From Alphaproteobacteria bacterium (lineage in GTDB: Bacteria > Pseudomonadota > Alphaproteobacteria > Rhodobacterales > Rhodobacteraceae), in the NCBI GenBank assembly GCA_030424865.1, contig JAUHVR010000013.1, forward strand, positions 62,001 to 126,000: a stretch of DNA of 64,000 nucleotides, read 5' to 3'. This document shows, piece by piece, positions 31,425-40,141 of the stretch. Made by a program: the position numbers and the translations under genes. The notes beneath the pieces are model-generated. The model made no database searches. It saw only the letters and a list, made by a program, of their open reading frames with translations, and had not been told where the DNA came from. Every line of letters starts with the position of its first letter. Positions within the stretch are counted from its first letter, which is position 1.

Positions 31425-31526
31425 TTTTGCCAAAAATATCCCGGGGGACGCCGAAGGCGGGGGGCAGAGCCCCCATCCCGCAGGTCCAGAGGACCTGCAA
31501 ACCCTGCGCGGCCCCACCGGGGCCGC
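31425..31526. repeat. Intergenic cluster of four hairpins between SDR and MORN genes
   Basis: After an A/T patch CCAAAAATATCCCGGGGG come four perfect stem-loops: CGCC/GGCG (31449-31459), GGGGGC/GCCCCC (31460-31474), GCAGGTCC/GGACCTGC (31480-31498) and GCGGCCCC/GGGGCCGC (31508-31526). Loops are three bases (GAA, AGA, AGA, ACC). The first part matches the repeat found inside xdhA. It lies between two converging genes and may act as a two-way terminator or a transcript-end stabiliser. Confidence 0.75.
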
Positions 31527-31541
31527 CCAATCTGAAAACGC

Positions 31542-32939
31542 TCAGCCGTCCGTCAACGCGCCGTTTTCCCATGTGCCCGAGCTTTCCTGCCCGTCGACAT
31601 AGGTCATGGTGCCCTGACCTTCGCGCTTGCCGTTCTGGAACTGGCCTTCGTAGATATCGCCATTGGCATAGGTCGCAGTGCCGAACCCGTTGATCTCGCC
31701 CCGCTGCCATTCGCCGACATAGCGGAAGCCGTCGGCCATCACGATCTCTCCGGCACCATCGCGCTGCCCGTCCTTGAACTGCCCGGTATACACCGTGCCG
31801 TCCGCATAGGTCGCGGTTCCTTGACCATGCCGCTGCCCGTCGCGCCATTCACCTTCGTACTTGTAGCCGTCCCCAAAGGTCATGGTGCCAAAGCCGTCGT
31901 TCCGCGCGTTCTTGAACTCGCCGATATAGACCAGACCGTTGGTGTAGGTCGCCTTGCCCTCACCCTCGATCACGCCATTGACCCAGTCGCCCTCGTAGGT
32001 GGCCCCGTCAGGATAGACGATCTTGCCGATCCCATGCGCCAGGTCGCCCAGGAAGGTCCCGGTGTAGACCGAGCCGTCGGGATAGGTCACTTCGCCATCA
32101 CCCTCGATCTGGCCATTGGTCCAGTTGCCCACGTAACGATAGCCATCCGCACCTTCGAATGTGCCCTGACCGTGGCGCTGATCGTTTTCAAAGGCACCTT
32201 CATAGATGTCACCATTGGCATAGGTCACCTTGCCCTGGCCCTGCCGGCGGCCATCGGCCAGTTCTCCTTCGTAGACGTCGCCATTGGCCTGGCTCAGCTT
32301 GCCGATCCCGTCGATCTGGCCGCCGGTCCAGGTGCCTTCATAGACCAGCCCGTCGGCCATGGTCAGCTTGCCCTGACCCGCGCGCAGCCCCTCGGCGATC
32401 CGGCCTTCGTAGACCGAGCCATCGGGATAAGTGATCTTGCCCGAGCCTTCCTTGACACCGTTGACCCAGTCGCCGTCATAGACATACCCGCCGGGGCTGG
32501 TCATCGCGCCCTTGCCATGATGCATGGCATTGCGGAACGACCCTTCATAGCGCACCCCATTGGCATAGATCGCCACACCCTGACCGGTGATCTTGCCGGC
32601 GACCCAGGTGCCCTCATAGGTGCCGCCGTCGGTAAAGACGATCTTGCCGACGCCGTCCGGCTTGCCCTTGGAAAAGCTGCCTTCATAGACCGAACCATTG
32701 GGGAAACGCGCAACACCGTCGCCCTTGATCTCGCCCTCGACCCAGTTTCCGGTGTATTCATACCCGTTGGGCAAACGATAGGTGCCCTGACCGTGCTGCA
32801 GCCCGTTCAGAAAGGTGCCTTCGTAGACGCCGCCGTCGTCATATTGCTTGGTGATGACCTCGCCATCCTGTGCCGAAGCAATGCCGCCGAAAAACGCCAA
32901 TCCCAGAACGACCGGAAGCGTGAACTTGGCTGGTGTCAT
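31542..32939 (-). CDS. Secreted MORN-repeat protein
   Basis: 465 residues from the ATG at 32937-32939, with a signal peptide ending GIASAQDG. The rest is one uninterrupted array of 23-residue MORN repeats with consensus YEGxFxNGxxHGQGxxxxxNG; I count 18 full units and a partial last one. MORN arrays form long beta-solenoids used for protein or lipid contacts. There is no enzymatic domain, unusual for a repeat protein of this size. Divergent from nadE. Location probably periplasmic or outer surface. Confidence 0.92.
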   Translation of the reverse strand: MTPAKFTLPVVLGLAFFGGIASAQDGEVITKQYDDGGVYEGTFLNGLQHGQGTYRLPNGYEYTGNWVEGEIKGDGVARFPNGSVYEGSFSKGKPDGVGKIVFTDGGTYEGTWVAGKITGQGVAIYANGVRYEGSFRNAMHHGKGAMTSPGGYVYDGDWVNGVKEGSGKITYPDGSVYEGRIAEGLRAGQGKLTMADGLVYEGTWTGGQIDGIGKLSQANGDVYEGELADGRRQGQGKVTYANGDIYEGAFENDQRHGQGTFEGADGYRYVGNWTNGQIEGDGEVTYPDGSVYTGTFLGDLAHGIGKIVYPDGATYEGDWVNGVIEGEGKATYTNGLVYIGEFKNARNDGFGTMTFGDGYKYEGEWRDGQRHGQGTATYADGTVYTGQFKDGQRDGAGEIVMADGFRYVGEWQRGEINGFGTATYANGDIYEGQFQNGKREGQGTMTYVDGQESSGTWENGALTDG

Positions 32940-33093
32940 GGTAGTGCCTGTCCTTGTTGTGCGCCCTCCCCAGGGCTTGCGGCACACTAGTGAATTGACA
33001 CCAAAGAAACAACGCCTTTCGGGGCGGTGGCGGGCTTCCACTCGCTGCGGGTTCTGTTAAATGTCGCGGCGAGGCAACAGGAAGGAACGCTTC

Positions 33094-34752
33094 ATGGCTG
33101 ACCGGTTTCGTGTGACGCTGGCCCAATTGAACCCCACGGTCGGTGATATCGCCGGCAACGCCGCGCTGGCGCGCGACGCATGGGAGCAGGGCAAGGCCGC
33201 AGGCGCCGACCTCGTGGCGCTGCCCGAGATGTTCATCACGGGCTACAACGCCCAGGACCTGGTGATGAAACCCGCCTTCCACACCGCTGCGATGCAGGCC
33301 GTGCAAGACCTGGCCGAAGCCTGTGCCGACGGCCCGGCGCTGGCCATTGGCGCGCCCTGGGCCGAAGGGGCCGAGCTCTACAATGCCTACCTGATCTGCA
33401 AGGGTGGGCAGATCGCCTCGCGCGTGCTGAAACACCATCTGCCGAATGAAACCGTCTTTGACGAGGTCCGCATCTTCGATTCCGGCCCCCTAGGCGGGCC
33501 CTATAGCGTGGGCAACACCCGCATCGGCTCGCCGATCTGCGAGGACGCCTGGCACGAGGACGTGGCCGAGACGCTGGCCGAAACCGGGGCAGAGTTCCTG
33601 CTGGTGCCCAATGGCTCGCCCTATTACCGCAACAAGTTCGAGACGCGGCTGAACCACATGGTGGCCCGCGTCGTCGAGACGGGCCTGCCGTTGATTTATC
33701 TCAACATGGTCGGCGGGCAGGACGATCAGGTCTTTGACGGCGGCAGCTTTGTGCTGAACCCCGGTGGACAAATGGCGGTGCAGCTTCCGGTGATGGAAGA
33801 GGTGGTGACCCATGTCGACCTTGAACGCGGACCCGATGGCTGGCGCGCGACAGAGGGGACGTTTGCCAAGCACCCAGATGCGATGGAGCAGGACTATCAC
33901 GTGATGGTCACGGCGCTGCGGGATTATTTGCGCAAGGCCGGTTTTTCCAAGGTGTTGCTGGGGCTCTCGGGCGGGATCGACAGTGCGATTGTCGCGACCA
34001 TCGCGACGGATGCGCTGGGCCCCGAGAACGTGCGTTGCGTGATGCTGCCGTCCGAATACACGTCGGAACATTCGCTTGAGGATGCCAAGGCCGTCGCCGA
34101 GAACCTTGGCTGCCGGTACGACTTTGTGCCGATCGCCGAGGGGCGCGCAGCGATCACCAACACGCTGGCGCCGCTCTTCGACGGGCTGAAGCCGGACCTG
34201 ACCGAGGAAAACATCCAGTCCCGTCTGCGGGGGCTGCTGCTCATGGCGCTGTCGAACAAGTTTGGCGAGATGCTGCTGACCACGGGCAACAAGTCCGAGG
34301 TCGCGGTAGGCTATGCCACGATCTATGGCGACATGGCGGGCGGGTACAATCCGATCAAGGACATGTACAAGACCCGGGTTTTCGAAGCCTGCCGCTGGCG
34401 GAATGACAATCATCGCGACTGGATGAAAGGCCCGGGCGGCGAGGTGATCCCGGTGCGGGTGATCGAAAAGCCGCCCTCGGCGGAACTGCGCGAAGATCAG
34501 AAAGACAGCGATTCCCTGCCCGATTATCCGGTTCTGGACGGCATCCTCGAGATCCTGGTGGATGGCGATGGCTCGATCGAGGATTGCGTGGCGGCGGGGT
34601 TCGACCGTGCGGACGCCAAGAAGGTCGAGCATCTGCTCTACATCAGCGAATACAAACGCTTTCAATCTGCCCCCGGCGCGCGCTTGTCGAAAAAGGCCTT
34701 CTGGCTCGATCGCCGCTATCCCATCGTCAACCGCTGGCGGGACAACAGCTGA
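33094..34752 (+). CDS. nadE: Glutamine-dependent NAD+ synthetase
   Basis: 552 residues from the ATG at 33094 (GGAAGGA upstream), the two-domain bacterial type. The N-terminal nitrilase-fold amidase has Glu in LPEMFITGYNAQDL, Lys in VLKHHLPNETVFDE and Cys in SPICEDAWHED. The C-terminal synthetase has the PP-loop LLGLSGGIDSAIVATIA and TTGNKSEVAVGYATIYGD. It adenylates deamido-NAD and aminates it with ammonia from glutamine, the last step of NAD synthesis. Confidence 0.96.
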   Translation: MADRFRVTLAQLNPTVGDIAGNAALARDAWEQGKAAGADLVALPEMFITGYNAQDLVMKPAFHTAAMQAVQDLAEACADGPALAIGAPWAEGAELYNAYLICKGGQIASRVLKHHLPNETVFDEVRIFDSGPLGGPYSVGNTRIGSPICEDAWHEDVAETLAETGAEFLLVPNGSPYYRNKFETRLNHMVARVVETGLPLIYLNMVGGQDDQVFDGGSFVLNPGGQMAVQLPVMEEVVTHVDLERGPDGWRATEGTFAKHPDAMEQDYHVMVTALRDYLRKAGFSKVLLGLSGGIDSAIVATIATDALGPENVRCVMLPSEYTSEHSLEDAKAVAENLGCRYDFVPIAEGRAAITNTLAPLFDGLKPDLTEENIQSRLRGLLLMALSNKFGEMLLTTGNKSEVAVGYATIYGDMAGGYNPIKDMYKTRVFEACRWRNDNHRDWMKGPGGEVIPVRVIEKPPSAELREDQKDSDSLPDYPVLDGILEILVDGDGSIEDCVAAGFDRADAKKVEHLLYISEYKRFQSAPGARLSKKAFWLDRRYPIVNRWRDNS

Positions 34753-34892
34753 TCCTGCGCGCCTTACCGTCTTGGCGTGTTCTTGAAGGCAAATCCGTGT
34801 TTCCTCGCGCGTCAATTCGTTGACAGGGGTCTGTCTCAACCTACTGTCCAATGACGTGGGAAGATGATCGATCAACCGGCGACGGAGAGAAC

Positions 34893-35720
34893 ATGTTCAG
34901 ACGGTCTATTGCAGCACTGGTGGTCCTGATATGCGCGCCAACGATGTCATTCGCGGAAACGCCTGAAAAGCCGACCTTGTTGTCGGCCTTTTTTGGTCTG
35001 GATGATGCCCGCCAAATACGCATTCGCACTTTGCCAGTCTGCGACGGGATTTCAGGCGGCGACGGGATGCCCGTCATTTTCTCGCACGAAGTCGATCCGG
35101 AAACCCTGGACCCCGAAGATTTCCGCGTCACCCGTGCGTCAGGCGCGATCGGGCGCGTGGATTGTGTGACGCTCAGACCGGCGGACGAACCCGGAGAATT
35201 GCGAACCGCCTTGGTGACTGGGCAATACGGGTCTGCCGACGACGCCCCGGTTTCGGTCGAGATCGTTGGCGATGTCATGACCTTGGACGGCAGCCTGAAC
35301 TTCAAGGGCGCGCGGGTCGACGTCATCCCGCTGGTCGAAGGACCAAAGATGATCCTGGCGGAGCAGATTGCTCCGAACTACTGGAGCCTCGGCGCCCCGG
35401 GCGATTGCCCGCGGAAAGGGCTGAAAGGCATTGTGCGTGCCGTTTGGGTGGGCGGTATCACCAAACCCGGTGGGGACGAGATCGACGTTCAAGAAATGGC
35501 GCTATACCGTGTCTCGGTGCGTCAAGAGGATGGGTCAGTTGTCGAAGTTGCGCCGATCGCGGTCGGGGACCTGGACGACAACGACAACAATCACGAACTT
35601 TGCCTTGGCGTGGACGGAGATCCTTTGCTCGTGTCCTTTCCGGCCGGCGCAATGACTGACCCCAACGAGGACCTCAATCCAGATACTCAGATCGCCGTAA
35701 CCGGACTTCAGTCAGACTGA
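34893..35720 (+). CDS. Secreted protein of unknown function
   Basis: 275 residues from the ATG at 34893 (GGAGAG upstream), with a signal peptide ending TMSFAET. The mature part is acidic and beta-rich. Three Cys-containing segments (LPVCDGISGGDG, RVDCVTLRP, GDCPRKGLKG) and an acidic loop GDLDDNDNNHELCLGVDGD could bind calcium. IFSHEVDPETLDPEDFRVTR resembles a bacterial Ig-like domain. I do not recognise a family. Flanking genes point away or in both directions, so it is likely monocistronic. Confidence 0.7.
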   Translation: MFRRSIAALVVLICAPTMSFAETPEKPTLLSAFFGLDDARQIRIRTLPVCDGISGGDGMPVIFSHEVDPETLDPEDFRVTRASGAIGRVDCVTLRPADEPGELRTALVTGQYGSADDAPVSVEIVGDVMTLDGSLNFKGARVDVIPLVEGPKMILAEQIAPNYWSLGAPGDCPRKGLKGIVRAVWVGGITKPGGDEIDVQEMALYRVSVRQEDGSVVEVAPIAVGDLDDNDNNHELCLGVDGDPLLVSFPAGAMTDPNEDLNPDTQIAVTGLQSD

Positions 35721-35761
35721 TGGGGTGGTTGGCCGCGCGATTTTGATGAGGCCAAGACCTT

Positions 35762-36709
35762 TTACATCTTGGTAAGGTCGCATTGCGGCGCCAATTCCTG
35801 AACCATCAATGGGTCACACAAACGGGTGGCTTCCGTCGTGACGGCTGAGGCCGCTGTCGCGACCGCCAATCGAAGGCACTCTTCCGGGGCATCCCCACGC
35901 GACAGGGCAAATGTGAAGGCCCCGACAAAACTGTCCCCTGCGCCGACGGCGCTGACGACCTTGACCGTTGGTGGCACTGCGTGCCAGCAGCTGTCTTCGG
36001 TGGCCAGCACAGACCCGTCGACCCCGCGGGCGATGATCACGTTGCGCGCGATCCCACGCGTCACCAGGCTGCGCGCGAATTCCGCGGTATCCTCTCGGGT
36101 CGGCAAGGCACGCCCGGCAAGCCCCTCGGCCTCTTCATCGTCCATCCGCAGCACAAAAAGCGCCCTGTGCGGGTCCTCGACAAGGCTCGCCAGCGCAGGC
36201 CCCGAGGTGTCAACCACAAGCCGGGCATGCCGGCCCTCAAGGTGATCCGACAGGATCGCAGGAAAGGTCTTGGCGACCCCCGGCGGCTGGCTGCCAGAGA
36301 GCACCACCAGCGTCTCGCTGCCCGTCGCCTGATCTATCGTGTCCAGCGCGCGGCGCAGATCCTCTTGGGTCCAGGACGGGCCGGGCAGGACAAATCGGTA
36401 CTGGCCGCCATCCGCCGCCGAGGTTACCGACAGGCTTTGCCGCGTCTCGCCCGGACCCTGAAAGCCCACGGTCGCAATCCCTTCCTGCGTCAGAAGCTCG
36501 AGCAGCCGAGCGCCGTTGTTGCCACCAATGGCCACCAGCGCCGCCGAGCGTCCGCCCAGCAGCTTGATCGCCCGACTGACGTTGATCCCGCCGCCACCGG
36601 GGTCGATGTGCGGCTCGCTGCAACGCAGTTTCAGCCCGGGCTCAAGCTCGGGCACCGAGGTCGCGTAATCCACGCAGGGGTTCAGCGTGACAGTCAGGAT
36701 ATCGGGCAT
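35762..36709 (-). CDS. PfkB-family sugar kinase (phosphofructokinase-2-like)
   Basis: 315 residues from the ATG at 36707-36709. Signatures of the 1-phosphofructokinase/Pfk-2 branch are present: LTVTLNPCVDYATSVPEL at the N-terminus, DPGGGGINVSRAIKLLGG for the sugar site, and the C-terminal VSAVGAGDSFVGAF with catalytic Asp. It phosphorylates a sugar phosphate or hexose in the cytoplasm. Which of fructose-6-phosphate, fructose-1-phosphate or tagatose-6-phosphate it uses cannot be decided; no PTS or sugar operon is next to it. Confidence 0.88.
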   Translation of the reverse strand: MPDILTVTLNPCVDYATSVPELEPGLKLRCSEPHIDPGGGGINVSRAIKLLGGRSAALVAIGGNNGARLLELLTQEGIATVGFQGPGETRQSLSVTSAADGGQYRFVLPGPSWTQEDLRRALDTIDQATGSETLVVLSGSQPPGVAKTFPAILSDHLEGRHARLVVDTSGPALASLVEDPHRALFVLRMDDEEAEGLAGRALPTREDTAEFARSLVTRGIARNVIIARGVDGSVLATEDSCWHAVPPTVKVVSAVGAGDSFVGAFTFALSRGDAPEECLRLAVATAASAVTTEATRLCDPLMVQELAPQCDLTKM

Positions 36710-36792
36710 GTGCGGCGGCTCCGGGCAGGGGTTGCCGCGCAGTATGGTCATTGCGACGCGCTGGTCCAGCGTTTTCTGTTAGCGCTCACGGC

Positions 36793-37182
36793 TCATTCCC
36801 ACCAACGGTCGATGGTGGCGATGTCATCGTCCGACCAACCAAAGTGATGCGCAAATTCGTGCACCGTCACATGGGCAATCAGATCCGCCAAATCCAGGTC
36901 GCCGCGCGCGCGCCATTCGTGCAGGATGGGTTCCCGGTACAGCCAGACCGTGTCAGGCATCGGGGCCGGATCGCTGGCGGATTTGAAGGGCAGGGGGGTG
37001 CCGTCATAAAGACCGGTCAGCTCCAGCGGATCTGCGATCCCCATGTCGGCGAGGATGTCCTCGGGCGGCCAGTCGACGACCTGAATCACCACGTCCCGCG
37101 CACCGCTTTGAAACGGTTCGGGAAAGGCGGCCACGGCAGCAAATGCCGTGTCGAGGAACCAGGAAAGATCAGGGTCGGCCAT
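36793..37182 (-). CDS. Metallopeptidase family protein (minimal zincin, DUF1025 type)
   Basis: 129 residues with the zinc-protease motif VTVHEFAHHFGWSDDD (HExxH, glutamate in the middle), preceded by PDTVWLYREPILHEW. This small cytoplasmic family is widespread in alphaproteobacteria and actinobacteria; no natural substrate is known. Closely spaced with the MBL gene, which lies upstream on the same strand. Confidence 0.88.
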   Translation of the reverse strand: MADPDLSWFLDTAFAAVAAFPEPFQSGARDVVIQVVDWPPEDILADMGIADPLELTGLYDGTPLPFKSASDPAPMPDTVWLYREPILHEWRARGDLDLADLIAHVTVHEFAHHFGWSDDDIATIDRWWE

Positions 37183-37233
37183 GCCACGCTATATGGCATG
37201 GCCGAAGATGCGCCGAAACCCGGCGCGGGGCTT

Positions 37234-38163
37234 TTACCCCATCAACAGCTGATAGCTGTGAGGAACATAATGGAACCCGTCGCCACGGGTCTCGACATAG
37301 CCAACGCCCGGGAAGGGCATGTGGTAGCCGACAAAGGGCACGCCATCGGCGGCCAGCATGCCCAGCACCTTGCGGCGCGAGGCGGCGGCGCCGGCCTTGT
37401 CCATGTCAAAGCGGACCTCCCAATCAGGATGGGCCAGCGACCAGACATAGTGGTTTGCCAGATCGCCGATCAGCATCAGCTGCTGGCCTTCGCTTTCCAG
37501 CATATAGCCCATGTGACCCGGCGTGTGCCCAAAGGCCGCCATGCCGGTCACACCCGAGGTCACCGCGCCTTCGTCACCGATGAAGGTCATCTTCTCGGCC
37601 AGCGGCTTCACGTTGCCGTCGAACCGCTCGTTCTCCTGCGTGGCCCAAGCGTCGTATTCGACCTGACCTGTGACATAGGCCGCATTGGCAAAGGTCGGCG
37701 ACCCGTCGGTCATCAGGCCTCCGATATGGTCGCCATGCATGTGGGTGATCACCACATGCGTCACCTGATCGGCGCTGTAGCCCGCGGCCTGAACCGCCGC
37801 CGCGATGCCCGCACCGTTCAGTCCGGTGTCAAAGAGGATCAGCTCATTGCCGGTGTTCACCAATGTGGGCGTAAAGAAGAACTGCGCCTTGTCGGCGGGG
37901 ATATGTGCGGCAGCAGAGGCTTCGGCAAATTCCTCGGCCGAGACGTTCATGCCGAAAATGCCCTGCGCGCCTTCGACCGTGCGCGTGCCCGCCAGCATCG
38001 TGGTCACCTCGAATGCGCCCAGTTTCATGCGGTTGACGCGCGGCACCTGAGCGCCCTGCATCGGCGCCATGGCGCTGGCCTGGCTGGCCAGGCTTGCCGC
38101 CATCGGCAAGGCCGCCGCCCCCAGAAGCGCCGTCCGGCGGTTCACGTTGATTGATTTGGTCAT
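37234..38163 (-). CDS. MBL-fold metallo-hydrolase with Tat signal
   Basis: 309 residues from the ATG at 38161-38163. It has a twin-arginine leader (NVNRRTALLGAAALPMAAS), then a metallo-beta-lactamase fold with ILFDTGLNG, the HxHxDH motif ITHMHGDHIGG, FGHTPGHMGY, LIGDL and a final His in VGYHMPFPG. Export folded through Tat suits a metal-loaded enzyme in the periplasm. Substrate unknown; relatives include quorum-quenching lactonases and other hydrolases. Confidence 0.92.
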   Translation of the reverse strand: MTKSINVNRRTALLGAAALPMAASLASQASAMAPMQGAQVPRVNRMKLGAFEVTTMLAGTRTVEGAQGIFGMNVSAEEFAEASAAAHIPADKAQFFFTPTLVNTGNELILFDTGLNGAGIAAAVQAAGYSADQVTHVVITHMHGDHIGGLMTDGSPTFANAAYVTGQVEYDAWATQENERFDGNVKPLAEKMTFIGDEGAVTSGVTGMAAFGHTPGHMGYMLESEGQQLMLIGDLANHYVWSLAHPDWEVRFDMDKAGAAASRRKVLGMLAADGVPFVGYHMPFPGVGYVETRGDGFHYVPHSYQLLMG

Positions 38164-38290
38164 AGCATACCCTCCCGTGCTGGCCTCAAGTGTAGGGTTC
38201 GCCCCGCCGACGACCTCTGGCTTCACGGCCTTGTGAAGTTTTGAAATCAAGCGGCACCCTAGGCTGGACCCGGGTCGACAGGAGGGTGCG

Positions 38291-38725
38291 ATGAGCAAGA
38301 ACCAGAACAAGACGGTTGCGACGGATGCCTCGGTCGAGGAGTTTCTGGCCGCCGTGGACCATCCGCGCCGTCGCGAGGACGGGCTGGCGCTGGACGCGCT
38401 GTTTCGCGAGGTCACCGGCTTTCAGCCACGCATGTGGGGGCCGACCATGGTGGGCTACGGCTGGTATCACTACAAGTACAAGACCGGGCGCGAGGGCGAT
38501 TTCCTGGCCACCGGCTTTTCGCCGCGCAAGGCCAACCTCAGCATTTACATCATGCCCGGCTATGCCGATTTTTCAGAGATCCTGGGCCGGTTGGGCAAGC
38601 ACAAGACCGGGGTTTCCTGCCTTTACGTCAACAAGCTGGCGGACATCGACATGGATGTCCTGGCCGAGTTGATCCGGGCAGGGCTGAAAGATCTGGCAGA
38701 CTTCGCGCCAATCAACCCAACCTGA
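38291..38725 (+). CDS. DUF1801 (YdhG/YjhX-like) domain protein
   Basis: 144 residues from an ATG after AGGAGGGTG. It has the family layout: EEFLAAVDHPRRREDGLAL, MWGPTMVGYGWYHYKYKT, then ATGFSPRKANLSIYIMPG, LGRLGKHKTGVSCLYVNKL and a C-terminal helix. DUF1801 proteins are small cytoplasmic proteins with an iron-chaperone-like fold; no established role. Confidence 0.88.
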   Translation: MSKNQNKTVATDASVEEFLAAVDHPRRREDGLALDALFREVTGFQPRMWGPTMVGYGWYHYKYKTGREGDFLATGFSPRKANLSIYIMPGYADFSEILGRLGKHKTGVSCLYVNKLADIDMDVLAELIRAGLKDLADFAPINPT

Positions 38726-38763
38726 GACTTTGCCGAAGCGTGGCAGGGCGTTAGGCTTTGCCC

Positions 38764-40089
38764 ATGCTCTCGATTCTGCGCAATCCCACCTATGCCAAAC
38801 TGCTTGCCGCGCAGGTGGTGGCGCTTGTGGGCACGGGTCTGTTGACGGTCGCGCTGGGGCTGCTGGCCTTTGATCTGGCCGGTGTGAATGCCGGGATCGT
38901 TCTGGGCGTCGCCTATACGATCAAGATGGTGGCCTATGTCGGGCTCTCGCCGCTGGCGCAGGCGCTGGTGGTGCGTCTGCCGCGCAAGGGGGTGCTGATC
39001 GCCGCCGATCTGGTGCGCGGCGGGGTGGCCCTTTGCCTGCCCTTCGTGACCGAGGTCTGGCAAATCTACGCGCTGATCTTTGTTCTGCAGACGGCCTCGG
39101 CGGTCTTTACGCCCGCCTATCAGGCCTTGCTGCCCGACGTCCTGCCGGATGAGCGTGAGTATACCCGCGCCTTGTCGCTGTCGCGCATGGCCTATGATCT
39201 GGAAAATGTCACCAGCCCGGCGATCGCGGGGCTTTTGCTGAGCGTGACGGGCTATTCGACGCTGTTCCTTGGGACGGTTGTCGGGTTTGCCGTCTCGGCG
39301 CTGCTGGTCTTTGCGGCGGTCCTGCCGCCGCAATCCGTGCCAAAGGCGCAGCAGCCGTTTTTGCACCGCGCGACCCGTGGCATCCGGATGTATCTGGCCA
39401 CACCCCGGCTCAGGGGCCTCTTGTCACTGAACTTTGCCGCTGCCGCGATCAGTGCATTTGTCATTGTGAACACGGTTGTGCTGGTGCGCGGAAGCTTCGA
39501 AGGGGCCGAGACCGACCTCGCCTGGGCCGTCGGCGCCTATGGCGCGGGGTCCATGTGTGTGGCCCTGATCCTGCCAAAGGTGCTGGAGAGCGTCGCCGAC
39601 CGGCTCGTGATGATCACCGCCGGGGTGCTGCTGGCCTGCACCATGCTGGTCGCGGCATTGGCCACGGGCCTTGCGGGCCTGCCGCCGTGGCCGCTGTTTC
39701 TGCTGGTCTGGGCGCTGTTCGGGGCGCTTTATTCGGCGATCCTGACACCCGCCGGGCGGCTTTTGCGGCGGTCGGCTTTCCCCGAGGACCGGCCGGTGTT
39801 GTTCACCGCGCAATTTGCGCTCAGCCATGCCTGCTGGCTGGTGACCTATCCGATGGCCGGGGTGCTGGGCGCCTGGATCGGCCTGCCCGGCGCGATGGGC
39901 GTGCTGGGCGTCATGGCGGCACTGGCCATCGTCGTGGCCCTGCGGGTCTGGCCCACCGGAGACACCGGCATCATCGCCCATGACCACAGCGACCTGCCCG
40001 CCGATCACCCACATCTGCATGGCACCGGCCCAATCCATGCACATGCCCCCCGGCATGACAATCTGCACCCCAACTGGCCCGCCGCGTAA
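38764..40089 (+). CDS. MFS exporter with His-rich cytoplasmic tail (NreB-like)
   Basis: 441 residues from the ATG at 38764; a TTG two codons earlier is possible. Twelve hydrophobic segments can be traced, with DRLVMITAGV and PLAQALVVRLPRKGVLIAADL matching the MFS loop 2-3 region. After the last helix comes a tail of about 35 residues with ten His in pairs with Asp or Pro (IAHDHSDLPADHPHLHGTG, then HAHAPRHDNLH). Such a tail is seen in the nickel-resistance exporter NreB and in other metal exporters, so divalent metal efflux is plausible. Upstream of gltX on the same strand. Confidence 0.82.
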   Translation: MLSILRNPTYAKLLAAQVVALVGTGLLTVALGLLAFDLAGVNAGIVLGVAYTIKMVAYVGLSPLAQALVVRLPRKGVLIAADLVRGGVALCLPFVTEVWQIYALIFVLQTASAVFTPAYQALLPDVLPDEREYTRALSLSRMAYDLENVTSPAIAGLLLSVTGYSTLFLGTVVGFAVSALLVFAAVLPPQSVPKAQQPFLHRATRGIRMYLATPRLRGLLSLNFAAAAISAFVIVNTVVLVRGSFEGAETDLAWAVGAYGAGSMCVALILPKVLESVADRLVMITAGVLLACTMLVAALATGLAGLPPWPLFLLVWALFGALYSAILTPAGRLLRRSAFPEDRPVLFTAQFALSHACWLVTYPMAGVLGAWIGLPGAMGVLGVMAALAIVVALRVWPTGDTGIIAHDHSDLPADHPHLHGTGPIHAHAPRHDNLHPNWPAA

Positions 40090-40141
40090 CTGGACAAAGC
40101 CCGGCCCGTGTGACAAAGGGCGCGGGACCAGGAGACACCCG

